This document shows positions 1-9,600 of a DNA stretch of 64,000 nucleotides, in pieces. The DNA comes from Photobacterium aquimaris (GTDB lineage: Bacteria; Pseudomonadota; Gammaproteobacteria; Enterobacterales; Vibrionaceae), in NCBI RefSeq assembly GCF_002954455.1, contig NZ_MSCC01000001.1, forward strand, positions 976,631-1,040,630. The letters run 5' to 3'. Both the position numbers and the translations under genes were made by a program. Each line of letters opens with the position of its first letter. Within the stretch, counting starts at the first letter, position 1. Under the pieces are notes generated by a model. That model was not told the DNA's origin. It made no database searches and was given only the letters and a program-made list of their open reading frames with translations.

Positions 1-431
1 AGGTAGTACATAGGACCACCAAGAATTTGACCATTAGCATCAACTTCTCTGTACTTTACGGCTAATAAACATTCAGCATATTTGGTTGCCATACCAAATA
101 AAGCTGCCAGCCACATCCAAAAAAGAGCACCAGGGCCGCCGAGTTTAATCGCAGTTGCAACACCAACAATATTACCTGTACCAATTGTTGCAGATAACGC
201 AGTACACAATGCAGCAAAGCTTGATACATCACCTTCACCAGTGCTATCTGGATCCTTTTTACCACCAAAAACATATTGTAATGCTAGTGGTAGGTAACGG
301 ATCTGAATAAAGCCAAGTCGAATTGTTAGATATAGACCAGTACCGACTAATAGAATTAATAGCGGTGGTCCCCAAACAAAGCTGTCTAATGTGCGTAGAA
401 AATTAAAAATTGTGTCATGTAGTGGATTCAT
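1..431 (-). CDS. AGCS-family Na+:alanine/glycine symporter, 5' part (runs off window)
   Basis: Translating the minus strand from the ATG at 429-431 gives about 143 residues with no stop before the window edge. The N-terminus starts [12 protein letters not shown] and contains the AGCS hallmarks [29 protein letters not shown] and GGPMYY. The family imports small amino acids (alanine, glycine) with Na+ across the inner membrane. The protein aligns closely with the complete AGCS gene at 14536-16038, for example in TGTGN- and GGPGAxFWMW-type segments. It is preceded by a tandem glycine riboswitch, which is the classic arrangement upstream of a Vibrio sodium/alanine symporter, so glycine is the likely substrate. 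An AGGAGG-like ribosome site lies at about 436-441. The C-terminal two thirds are outside the window. Confidence 0.93.
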   Translation of the reverse strand, partial: MNPLHDTIFNFLRTLDSFVWGPPLLILLVGTGLYLTIRLGFIQIRYLPLALQYVFGGKKDPDSTGEGDVSSFAALCTALSATIGTGNIVGVATAIKLGGPGALFWMWLAALFGMATKYAECLLAVKYREVDANGQILGGPMYY

Positions 432-514
432 TATTCCTCCTTCAACGTACAAAGGAAGAGATATAGAACAACAGGTAAGTGTTAGTTACAGAATGGCTTC
501 TTGTTGCTGCTCTT

Positions 515-770
515 ATCTCCTCTGTCCTTTTGCCTGAGAGTTTCACCGCAATATGCTACGGTTTGCTCCTTCGGCGCTCGATTTAACGAGTCTCTCCAGA
601 GGCTCCTCCAATAACAGTCCATACCTATTGCATTTCTGCAATCTGGTGCCTGAAAGATTTACGAATGAAAATATGATGGGATCATATTGAGCTTCGCTTA
701 CTTCTTCGGCGGGCCGACGTGTATACCGTTATAGTATTCGTCAATGGCCGCTCTCCTGCTACCTTCATCG
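515..770 (-). ncRNA. Tandem glycine riboswitch (two aptamers)
   Basis: Read on the minus strand, the segment contains two successive copies of the glycine aptamer core. The first (about 630-770) has AGGAGAGCGG, CGCCGAAGAAG and TTTCAGGCACC. The second (about 515-612) has TGGAGAGACTCG, CGCCGAAGGAGCAAA and CTCTCAGGCAAAAGGAC. The two are joined by a short linker near 612-640. This is the cooperative tandem architecture known from V. cholerae. It lies directly upstream of the symporter start at 431, so it should couple glycine level to expression of that transporter. Confidence 0.93.
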
Positions 771-788
771 GAACTCATTTCGCCCGCA

Positions 789-817
789 ATGTTAGGGGAT
801 AAAAATGTGATTGTCAG
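789..817 (-). promoter_or_regulatory. Candidate sigma-70 promoter for riboswitch/AGCS transcript
   Basis: On the minus strand a CTGACA -35 (812-817) and a TAACAT -10 (789-794) are separated by 17 bp. The implied start at about 782 lies just upstream of the first glycine aptamer. Position and spacing fit, but the hexamers are only partial matches. Confidence 0.45.
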
Positions 818-962
818 CAAAAAAATGAAAAAAAAGACACTGACTAAATAAAATAAGCGTCAGTTGATAACAAAAGGAATATTCCGTATAAAAATAAACC
901 AGCATAGACGGCAGTTATTATTATCGAATTATTCCTAATGATGATTATTTGGGCGCTGTTGC

Positions 963-2291
963 TTAAGGGGTTAAGGTGCTATCAAGCACTGAAATTAATT
1001 CGTCATTCACATCAGAGGTGATATCCCATCCAAACACGCCACCAAGACCATGCTTTTTCACATAATCTGCTTTTGCTTTGAGGGAACGTTTATCTTCAAA
1101 GCTAATATATTCTTTATTCTTTTGATTATAAAGCACTGCGGCTTCTGCAGCTTGATCATAGTAATAGCGATAACCTAATTTAGGGTTGTTAAGGAAGTAT
1201 TTACTGATATCACTGTAGTTAAAATAGCCGGGATTTTGAATGTCAGAGCCTTTACGTAATCCACCTTTGCTATTTAGATTTTCAAGTTTATCGGCTGAGA
1301 TTGTGTTTACACCTTGCCATCCTCGACCATAAAAAGGACTGCCGATAATGATTTTGTTTTTAGAAATTTTATTATCAATAAGTATGTTTACTTGGTTATC
1401 TACAGAAATATTATTAGGTGTGTTTGGAGTACTATATAAATTACTGTGATGGCCAACGATATGACTCCAGTTACCTAAGAAATCAAAATTCATCAAATAA
1501 ATCTGGTCTAAGTATTGGTTAACATAAGACCAATTAATGCCAGGTAATGTTTTAGGACCTGCATTGATAGCTGCCGAAAGTTGGTATTTACGGTTGTTTT
1601 GTTGTTCTAATGTGTCTAATTTAAGACGTAATTCCTTAATTAACAGGCTGTAGGCTTCCCGTTCTAGTTTGGTATTAGTTTGACCTTTACCTGATAATCC
1701 ATGACCGCCAGGGTATTCCCAATCAATTTGAATACCGTCAAAAAAATCATATTTTAAGATTAACTCAGCCGCCGTATTAATAAATGTTTGTCGATAAGTT
1801 GGATCAAGGGCAACGGTATGAAACGGCTCTGAAAGTGTCCACCCACCAAAGCTTGGTAGAATACTCAAATGAGGGTATTTATTCGATAATGCTTTTAATT
1901 GACCAAAATTACCTTGGTAACTAACGTTTGTTGCTGTCTCTCCTGGCAGTTTAATATGTAAAGCTGCATATTCATCTAAAATAATAGCTGTTCCTGTTGG
2001 TTTATTCACACATTGAGTAGCAATTATTTTTTTGATGTTATTCGGTGATGAATCAACAGGACCACAAACGGCAAGAAAGGCATAAATAAGATGAGTTAAT
2101 TTATCTGCTGGGATCTTACTGGCAGGATAAGGATTATTAGGTGTATACACTTTCCAATCAGGGTAATAGGCGGCCACAACCGTAGGTTGGTCATGGTCTG
2201 CTGCATAGCTAAGGTCTATTTGAGAGACAAATCCGAAAGCTAAAAAGAAATATAATGAGAGAGTACGTGTTGCTACTAAAAAATGCTTCAT
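963..2291 (-). CDS. Secreted GH18 chitinase
   Basis: 442 residues. A signal peptide occupies about residues 1-30 (hydrophobic core LSLYFFLAFGFVSQ, cleavage near SYA-AD), so the enzyme is exported. The rest is a single glycoside hydrolase family 18 TIM barrel: VVAAYYPDW strand 1, SFGGW strand 3, and the catalytic segment DGIQIDWEYPGG with the proton-donor Glu at residue 192. The MNFDF and FGWDI segments match strands 6 and 8. It would hydrolyse chitin or chito-oligosaccharides outside the cytoplasm. No carbohydrate-binding module is attached. The usual DxxDxDxE motif has Gln where the middle Asp normally sits. The gene is divergent from an AraC-type regulator at 2617, which may control it. Confidence 0.9.
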   Translation of the reverse strand: MKHFLVATRTLSLYFFLAFGFVSQIDLSYAADHDQPTVVAAYYPDWKVYTPNNPYPASKIPADKLTHLIYAFLAVCGPVDSSPNNIKKIIATQCVNKPTGTAIILDEYAALHIKLPGETATNVSYQGNFGQLKALSNKYPHLSILPSFGGWTLSEPFHTVALDPTYRQTFINTAAELILKYDFFDGIQIDWEYPGGHGLSGKGQTNTKLEREAYSLLIKELRLKLDTLEQQNNRKYQLSAAINAGPKTLPGINWSYVNQYLDQIYLMNFDFLGNWSHIVGHHSNLYSTPNTPNNISVDNQVNILIDNKISKNKIIIGSPFYGRGWQGVNTISADKLENLNSKGGLRKGSDIQNPGYFNYSDISKYFLNNPKLGYRYYYDQAAEAAVLYNQKNKEYISFEDKRSLKAKADYVKKHGLGGVFGWDITSDVNDELISVLDSTLTP

Positions 2292-2616
2292 TGTCGATCT
2301 GATTAATTTATAAATATTAATTATATTATTGACAGTATAGATAAAATTTATGTATTCGTTTGTTGTTTTTTTTTGAAATAACTCACAAAATTAGTAGGAG
2401 GCATCGATCAAAAAATTGGTCAATATTCGGTTTGAGTATTTTATTCGATTGTACTTATGAGGGCATTGTCGAGATTAAAAAACGATAAAATCTAATATTT
2501 AGAACAACAGCAAAAGTAATTCTCAATTATTTTATTAATACATGTAATTATCTTCTTATTTAAAGGTATAAATGAGTTGTTTATATTTAAGATGCGATGT
2601 TGGATAACGAAATGCG
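2292..2616. other. Divergent intergenic region, chitinase / AraC-type regulator
   Basis: 325 AT-rich bases with oligo-T tracts (for example near 2368-2376). It must hold the promoters of both divergent genes. I see no convincing operator, terminator or small ORF in it. Confidence 0.5.
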
Positions 2617-3345
2617 TTGTATACGTCTGGAGGTAATGTGATCTGGGTTAATTGTTGTTATAAAGAGAAATATACCAGTGTTAAAAATAATCTTATGAAA
2701 TATCATAATGTGTTAGACGTATCACCTTATGAATTATTATTAACGATGACTGGATATGAATTGATTTTTATTGAAATCGAAAATTCACAATCTAATGGCT
2801 TTAAATTACTGAGAATTATTAAACAGCGTTATCCGATAGTAAAAGTTGTTATTGTTTATCATGATTTAGATTCTGAACTAGCAGTTGTTGCATTGCGCGC
2901 TGGTGCAGAAGATATTTTAGTGGCGAGTGCGAATAGGCAAAAAGTGGATACTTGTTTAAGCCGTTTACATACTCATAAAGAAGATATTGTGGTTGATAAT
3001 AATATATCACAGCGAGAACGTTCAATATTACCAGCACTTTCAATTATTGATAACGATATTAGTGCGCCATTGCGTGAAGAAGAGCTTGCTAAAGCTTGCG
3101 ATTTCTCTGCAACATATTTTTCTCGTTTATTTCACTCCACAATGGGGGTAACACTCAAACAGTATATTATTCAAAAACGGCTAGATTTAGCGTGTGGTTT
3201 GTTAAGTGCCGATCATGAAAAAATAGCCTCTGTTGCTACTTCGGCTGGATTTAAAGATGTCTCTTATTTTTCTCGAGTATTTAAAAAACATATTGGTTGC
3301 TCGCCAGGAAAATTTCGTTCTAATAACTATAAAGAAACAGACTAA
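2617..3345 (+). CDS. AraC-family regulator with degenerate receiver-like N-terminal domain
   Basis: About 242 residues from a TTG; an alternative GTG at 2638 follows GGAGGT but with very short spacing, so the start is uncertain. Residues about 8-115 have the fold pattern of a response-regulator receiver (YELIFIEIENSQSNG, then VALRAGAEDILVAS). The phospho-acceptor Asp is replaced by Glu53, and the conserved Lys before Pro in the last strand is missing, so normal phosphorylation is unlikely. Residues about 140-236 are a double helix-turn-helix AraC domain (FSATYFSRLFHSTMG, then AGFKDVSYFSRVFKKHIG). It should bind DNA in the cytoplasm as a transcriptional regulator. Divergence from the chitinase suggests, but does not prove, control of that gene. 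Confidence 0.85.
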   Translation: MYTSGGNVIWVNCCYKEKYTSVKNNLMKYHNVLDVSPYELLLTMTGYELIFIEIENSQSNGFKLLRIIKQRYPIVKVVIVYHDLDSELAVVALRAGAEDILVASANRQKVDTCLSRLHTHKEDIVVDNNISQRERSILPALSIIDNDISAPLREEELAKACDFSATYFSRLFHSTMGVTLKQYIIQKRLDLACGLLSADHEKIASVATSAGFKDVSYFSRVFKKHIGCSPGKFRSNNYKETD

Positions 3346-3416
3346 CAGTATGAGCATTTACAGGTTATAGCAGAGTTGTTTATAATTATCGAATATTTCC
3401 TTTGATGATTTGATTA

Positions 3417-4436
3417 ATGACTACATTTCATGAATTACTAGGTACTAATGATAACTGTTCAAAAGCAGATATAAAGAAAAAGTATCGACAATTATCAGTT
3501 TCATTACATCCAGATAAAGGTGGGTCGCAAGTATTAATGAAGATGTTGAACCTAGCTTATCAACAAGTGATTCAAGGGAATGGTAATCAAAAATGCGCTG
3601 AAATACCGTTTGGAAGTGATGATAACGCTGATGTACCACAGCAAAACACAGCAGTGTTGAAGGAAAAAATACGAACACTGATTAAAGAAAAAGCACACTT
3701 ACAGGCTTTGATTGAACAAAACCAGCAACAGCTTACTCATGCGTATAATGCAGGAGAAAATTGTGCTCGAGAAGCGTTAGTGTTATTGCAGACGACCAAT
3801 AGTCGTCTAAATGAGCAATTACTGGTGTTACAACGTCAAATTGATTCAGATACAACGAGTGCTCACGGAGTTAACAAAGGCGTTAAAAGCCTGTATATTG
3901 TTATTATCGCAAGCTTAATTATTATTGTAGCCTTGATTGTATGGTTTATTTGGCATTATAAAACTCAGCATTTACAGCCTCAGTCTTTACCTTCAATACC
4001 GGTTACAACTCCCGTCAGCGTTGTTAGTGTGACACCGTCACAGTCTACAGTAATAGAACATACTGAAACTGAAAATAACGTTGAGAGAATAATGCTGACA
4101 GATACTGTTGGCCTGTGGCAACAACGTTATTATGAAGGTACTCGTCAACCTTATATTGCAGTTCGCAGCGCTAATGGTTCTTATATTGTTAAAGATTGCC
4201 AAGGGACTTTTAGTTATTATTCTCATCATTCAGCACGTGTTGCTGCGAATTTAATTTATAGTACTAATGATCATCAGTTTGCAGTGTACCGAATACCTTA
4301 TGGTAATGGTTCAACAGATCAGCAATGGCTTAATAGCAAAAGCGTAAGTATTAATAACAATATTTTTAGTAATAATGGGTATAAATCAAGTTCATTAGCA
4401 TTAGCGTCAGTATGTCGTAATAGCGTGCCATTTTAA
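3417..4436 (+). CDS. Membrane-anchored J-domain (DnaJ-like) protein
   Basis: 339 residues. The N-terminus is a J domain with HPD at residues 31-33 (SLHPDKGG), the motif that stimulates Hsp70 ATPase activity. Residues about 75-150 are charged and helical, probably coiled coil. One strong membrane helix follows at about 160-182 (LYIVIIASLIIIVALIVWF). The C-terminal ~150 residues are Ser/Thr/Asn-rich and contain two cysteines (KDCQ and SVCR), as in an extracytoplasmic domain. The J domain would then sit in the cytoplasm and the tail in the periplasm. There is no zinc-finger or G/F region, so this is a type III J protein. Its client and Hsp70 partner are unknown; two Hsp70-like genes lie 17 kb away. 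Confidence 0.8.
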   Translation: MTTFHELLGTNDNCSKADIKKKYRQLSVSLHPDKGGSQVLMKMLNLAYQQVIQGNGNQKCAEIPFGSDDNADVPQQNTAVLKEKIRTLIKEKAHLQALIEQNQQQLTHAYNAGENCAREALVLLQTTNSRLNEQLLVLQRQIDSDTTSAHGVNKGVKSLYIVIIASLIIIVALIVWFIWHYKTQHLQPQSLPSIPVTTPVSVVSVTPSQSTVIEHTETENNVERIMLTDTVGLWQQRYYEGTRQPYIAVRSANGSYIVKDCQGTFSYYSHHSARVAANLIYSTNDHQFAVYRIPYGNGSTDQQWLNSKSVSINNNIFSNNGYKSSSLALASVCRNSVPF

Positions 4437-4500
4437 TAAATAAAAATCGTCGAGAGTAATAAAATGTACGTTAAAGCAGAATAAGAGTAAGGAGAATGCA

Positions 4501-5106
4501 ATGGATTTATCTTCATATCAAGGAATTATTTTTGATATGGATGGCACATTAGTTTTATTGAGATAATAAAAAATGTAAAGAGTATGGCAACAAACATGTG
4601 CTGATTTTGAACTGCCGTTTGAGCGTGATTGGTTTTATTCAATGGGCGGATCACCGACGATTAATACCGCCATCGGATTATTAAAAAAATACCATATAGA
4701 TGCAGATCCACAGCTTCTAGTGGCGAGTAAGTTACGTTATTTTGATGATATAAAACATAAAGGCGATATTATTCCTACGACCTTTACTTTATTACAGCAA
4801 CAAAAAGCGTTAAATAAACGTATTGCAATCGGTACCGGATGTTATCGACACCATGCTCTAGAAATACTTGCTACTTTAGGCATTTTACCGCTGGTGGATA
4901 TTGTCGTAACGGCTAATGATGTTAAGCGACATAAACCATTCCCTGATACCTTTTTACAAGCAGCGAATCTATTAAATCTACCGTCTTCAGCTTGTGTCGT
5001 ATTTGAAGATACTGAATTAGGTTACCAAGCCGCACATGCTGCAAGTATGGATTGTTATTTGGTTGAGAATGGAATGATAACCGAATTGAGATCCTTTAAA
5101 CGATAA
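4501..5106 (+). pseudogene. YqaB-like HAD phosphatase, disrupted after the catalytic Asp motif
   Basis: From the ATG at 4501 the frame reads MDLSSYQGIIFDMDGTLV, the HAD motif I (DxDGT) of a YqaB/beta-phosphoglucomutase-type sugar-phosphate phosphatase. In-frame stops then occur at 4564, 4567 and 4576. The same frame resumes with VWQQTCADFELPF, SMGGSPTINTA, GTGCYRHH (motif II region), HKPFPDTFL and VVFEDTELGYQAA (motif III). The residual open frame from ATG 4642 (154 residues) lacks the nucleophile Asp and cannot be a functional HAD enzyme. The disrupted segment is nine codons where eight are expected, so it looks rewritten rather than a single point mutation. A good AAGGAG ribosome site remains at about 4489. 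A sequencing problem is possible but would need several errors. Confidence 0.8.
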
Positions 5107-5170
5107 GGTTTGGACATTGTAAAAAATACGCTATTCTTGACGCGTTTTTTTACTTACTAGTGATGTCATT

Positions 5171-5650
5171 ATGACTAACCATTCGTCACGCAAGCAATCT
5201 CAGCATCAACTTTCTGAAACTCGATTTTGGATTCAACGATTAACCAAAACGGCTATTCGAGCGCTCCATATATTAGGTGTCGCTATATCTAGTGGGGGCT
5301 TTATTTTTCATCTTGAGAAAGGGTTATGGCTTAATTGGTGGCTATTAGCGTTGTTTAGCGGTTTGCTGATGATGGTACAAGAAATCTATCGTTCAAAGCT
5401 ATGGTTAATCCAATTAAAAGGCGTATTAACGTTTATAAAGTTAGGGTTATTGACTTCAATTGTTGTCATTCCACAGCTACAACCGCATCTTTATATTGGC
5501 GTGTTATTACTGTCAGTCTTTATTGCGCATGGTCCCGCTGGGCTAAGGCATTACTCAATCTGGCATCGACGTGTTCTTCATGAGCCAAAAGGCACGAATA
5601 AAAAAACATCAATGGGTAATACTACAGCCGTTAGTGGGTTTTGCTACTAA
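5171..5650 (+). CDS. Small integral membrane protein of unknown function
   Basis: 159 residues with about four hydrophobic segments: IRALHILGVAISSGGFIF, WWLLALFSGLLMMV, LGLLTSIVVIPQL and YIGVLLLSVFIAHGPAG. The N-terminal 25 residues are polar, and the C-terminus ends in a Lys/Ser/Thr-rich tail. I do not recognise a family with certainty. It sits between the broken HAD gene and an exported hypothetical. The last codons and the stop overlap a strong intrinsic terminator (5626-5660), so the coding sequence runs through the stem. The ribosome site is weak and the start could differ slightly. Confidence 0.65.
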   Translation: MTNHSSRKQSQHQLSETRFWIQRLTKTAIRALHILGVAISSGGFIFHLEKGLWLNWWLLALFSGLLMMVQEIYRSKLWLIQLKGVLTFIKLGLLTSIVVIPQLQPHLYIGVLLLSVFIAHGPAGLRHYSIWHRRVLHEPKGTNKKTSMGNTTAVSGFCY

Positions 5651-5660
5651 CGGCTTTTTA
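5626..5660 (+). terminator. Intrinsic terminator overlapping the end of the upstream gene
   Basis: AGCCGTTAGT (5626-5635) pairs perfectly with ACTAACGGCT (5646-5655), with a 10-base loop, followed by TTTTTA. The stop codon of the upstream gene (5648-5650) lies inside the second arm. Confidence 0.88.
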
Positions 5661-5732
5661 TTACTTAAGAGCCAGCAAAAAAGCATTACTGTTAGTACAC
5701 TTACTGAGGTGGAACTACATAAAGGCATTTAA

Positions 5733-6449
5733 ATGGTTAAATATGGAGCGTTGTGTTTATTATTTGCAATTATATTGGGTGGTGTCGTTATGGTGGTAGA
5801 TCGAATCCATAATGATCATTTACTAAAGCAAACAAAAGACTCGGTTTATTTAGATAGTGATAAAGAACGTGTGGATTTTGTGGCTGAAATTGTTCGTAAA
5901 GATATTCTCAAGCCCGATCAAGTTTTCCCCGAGGTTGAAAATGGATTACCACCATACCGTTATGGCTATGCCGATTTAAATAATGACGGTAGTGATGAAG
6001 TGTTTATCATTATGCAAATAGATGATTTTTGCACTAAAAATGGCTGTGAAGGGTATCTTTTTAGTCATACTCAGAAAAAATTGGCGAGTTGGAAAAATAT
6101 TTATCGGCCTATTTTAATTGCTGATGAGTCTCATAATGGTTGGCGTGATATCTTGATAGCTAGTGAAAATAAGATGCATCGTATTGAGTATATTGCAGGT
6201 GCTTACCAAACAGACTTAGCGAAAGCCCCTGAGTTTAATAATCGTCAGCAAGCACTAATTGCAGTGGGGTTAGCGCTTGATAGTAAATATTATCGTGATG
6301 GGGGGAGTAATCTAGCGCTTAATTATTCTCAACCAATATTTGACTGCCAACAATGTTTTTTATTTAGTTTTAATCGTTACAGTGAATCAGACAATGACTA
6401 TTATTTATCGGTTAATAGTAAAGATAAAACAGTTGCCACTTACCCGTAA
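5733..6449 (+). CDS. Exported or membrane-anchored protein of unknown function
   Basis: 238 residues. One N-terminal hydrophobic segment (about 4-22, LCLLFAIILGGVVMVV) acts as a signal anchor and leaves a periplasmic domain. Residues about 80-90 read YADLNNDGSDEVFII, a D-x-N-x-D-G calcium-loop-like signature as in FG-GAP/VCBS-type repeats. Cysteine pairs (FCTKNGCEGY and FDCQQCF) suggest disulfides. AAAGG at about 5721 is a reasonable ribosome site. It may be independently transcribed because a terminator precedes it. No enzymatic motif is recognised. Confidence 0.7.
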   Translation: MVKYGALCLLFAIILGGVVMVVDRIHNDHLLKQTKDSVYLDSDKERVDFVAEIVRKDILKPDQVFPEVENGLPPYRYGYADLNNDGSDEVFIIMQIDDFCTKNGCEGYLFSHTQKKLASWKNIYRPILIADESHNGWRDILIASENKMHRIEYIAGAYQTDLAKAPEFNNRQQALIAVGLALDSKYYRDGGSNLALNYSQPIFDCQQCFLFSFNRYSESDNDYYLSVNSKDKTVATYP

Positions 6450-6619
6450 ATTTGTACCAAAACGTTTCAATTTGTAATGTTTTAATTCTTTGTTTTTAAA
6501 GTAGTTATGATTTTTATTTGTTATTGTCAGATTAGTGTTTTTTGTGATGATAGTGATTGCTTTCTTGGTATATTCCAGTATATAAACTTCCTTATAGATA
6601 CAATAATAAAATATTATGG

Positions 6620-9600
6620 ATGTTTTTTGTGGCCAATAAAAAGTTAATCGTATTAGCAATATCATCGGCATTAATGATGGGCTGTAATAGCGGTAGTGAT
6701 TCAAGTGAGCCTGTAGCACCACCACCCGTGGTTGATCCTGAGATAACACCACCAGTTGATCCTGAAATACCCGATATTTTACCGCCAGTCGATCCCGTTA
6801 TTCCTCCAGCTGTAGGTGTATTTTCCCTTAATGGTGACATGAATTTTGGTGCTAGTGTTTATTGTAATGGTTCACCTGCTACTGATTTTATTATCGAAGA
6901 TGGTGATACTGTCGACTGCTCATTTGAGAGCATCAAATTAGCAACGTTTACTGCGGTAAAATTACAAGCGACTAAGTCAGGAACAAAAGAAAGAATCAAG
7001 CAATTAATACTTACTGAGTCTGACCGATTTGTGATGTTTACTGATGATGAACGTATTAATGCAATTGCTAATACACAAGCATTATTAAATAAAATGGCTG
7101 TTGAAAGCGGTAAGGTTTTTGATTTTAAATTATCATCTATTGATCAATTACGATTTGATAATTTCTATAATTCTGATGACATATTGCTGCCTACTGCTGA
7201 ATTTAATGCATTGATTAGCGATAAATTAGAAGAAAGTACAGAAACTGATAGTAAACCATCAACCCATGAACCCGAATCTCAGCCAGCAGTAACGGAAGGA
7301 GCCGGTGACTTAAATAGTAGTTTTGTAAGTGCAAATGCTGAGCAAAATTTAACTTACCAGCCAACTAAAGTAATTTTAACGGAAGGCTTTTTACGTGATT
7401 TAGATGGTCAGCCTATTGTAGGTGTTGATTATTACAGTCCATCAGGGCGTGGGCAAACTGATGCTGAAGGTAAATTTAGCTTTAGCTGGGGCGAAAGTGT
7501 TGCTTTTGGTATTGATACCTTTGAGCTAGGTGAACTTAAAGCCAATAAAACCCAATTTACGGTGACAGATTTAGCCGAAGGGCATGCTGGTCGTAATATT
7601 GCTCGCTTATTACAACGTTATTCTGACGCTACTGATCATATTCAGATTTCCGAACGTGTTCATAATGTATTTGCTCAGTACCCTAATGTGATTAATGAAG
7701 TATTAAATATAGGGCTGTCTGAATCCGTACAATTAGATAATGGTACTGGTCAGGAAGAACTTGTTACTGGTGAATTTGAGAAGCAATTTGAATCAGGTTT
7801 AGCGCAGCAGATTGATATGTTAATTTGTGGCGATGCTTGCCAAGCAAATATAGCGTTTTCACCATTGTCACTTACGCGTACCGCAGCAGTAGATAAGAAT
7901 ATCCAACACGATATTAATAAGCTTTGGGGTGCAAGTTCTGATGCGGTGAATAATGGCTGGAAACCTGTCACTAAATTCCATGTGTTTACCGATGAAATGT
8001 GGTTCTATGGCAGTTCTGGTAGTGCTCGTGGTCAAAGTGCAATTAATATTTCCAATCGTGCTTTTCCTATTTTAATGGCACGTAATGATAATAACTATTG
8101 GATTAAGTTTGGTGATAAAAAAGCATGGGATGAAAAAAGCCTAGCTTATATTACTGAAGCACCATCAACGGTCGTTCCTGAAAATGTGACAGCTAATACA
8201 GCAACCTTTAACTTACCATTTATTAGCATCGGTGAATTAGGTACAGGCAAAGTTATGATGGTTGGTAATAATCGCTATAACAGTATTCTAGTGTGTCCTG
8301 ATAGTTATAGTTGGAATGACGGTGTTGATAACAATGGCGTGTGTTGGCAACGTAAAGATCGTGCTAATGATAGTGAAGATATGGGAAATTTCTTTGCAAA
8401 TACTTTCCGCTATTTATTAGGTGATGGTTATATAAATACTGCGGCACCGATTACGGTTGGCACCAATATATCACATGTTTATTTTCGTCAAGCAGGGCAT
8501 CAACAGATCGGCCGCTCGGCAGAGTTTAAAGTAGATAAGCGCTTTAATCTAAATATAGAGCAAGTTACCGATTTCAGTTCCGTTGATCCTGAGATAATGC
8601 CATTGGTGATTTTAAACGGTTATGAGTTCTCAACTATTACGGGCATTTATACAGTACCAACTGTTGCGGATATTAATAAGCCTAAACTAACCGAACAAGA
8701 TGTTTCTGGATTGCTTAGTTATGTTGAGCGTGGCGGTAATATTTTGATCATGGAAAGTATTGCTTCGCAACCAAAAGATGAGTTTGCGCGTTTATTAGAT
8801 GGCGCTGGTTTAGCGTTGAATGGACATTCAGTTATAGCTAATGGCCCAAGTTTTGGTTATCCCGATCGTGTGCGTGCACAACGTGAACATGGTTTTTGGG
8901 TTATTGAACGTTATGAGTCAGCAAAAGATGAAGTTAGTGGCGAGATAAAGCCACCATATACGATTAAAGATGGCATTATTATTTGGGATTTCATTACGAA
9001 TAATAAACCCGATGATAAACCAACATTAGCCGTTGCTAAGAAAGTTATCACTAATGATAAAGGTGATAACGAAACTGTGGTTGCGTTTATTGATACATAT
9101 AACAAAAAATCGTCAGAGATTGAGGCTGAAAAACAAAAATTATTAGCCATCTTTAGCGATGGAGAGTTTGGTTATCAAGAATGTCGTCTGAGTGATTATC
9201 ACTATGAAGTGAATTGTTTAGAGTATCGACCAGGAACAGGTATTGCGACTGATGGTGGTATGCATACTCCGCGTTACCAAGAATTAGATCTTAATGAAAC
9301 CACAGCGAAAGCGATGGTAAAAGCTGCTGATCTTGGTACTAATATTGAACGTTTATATCAGCATGAATTGTACTTCCGCACTAAAGGTCATCAAGGTGAG
9401 CGCTTAAATAGTGTCGATCTAAATCGTATTTATCAAAATATGACAGTATGGTTATGGAATGATCTTGATTACCGTTATGAATCAGGCGTTAATAAAGATG
9501 AACTAGGCTTTAAACGTTTTACTGAATTTCTAAATTGTTACGGTGATAAAGCGCCAGATCAAACAGTTTGTAGTCCTGAACTGGCTCAAAGCCTTGTTGA

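Noticed and set aside
6557..6619. Upstream extension of the M60 lipoprotein
   Set aside because: Would place 21 residues before the lipoprotein signal and starts at TTG without a ribosome site; the ATG at 6620 fits better.
6405..6752. 115-codon minus-strand frame
   Set aside because: Overlaps the ends of two plus-strand genes and an AT-rich spacer; looks like antisense noise.
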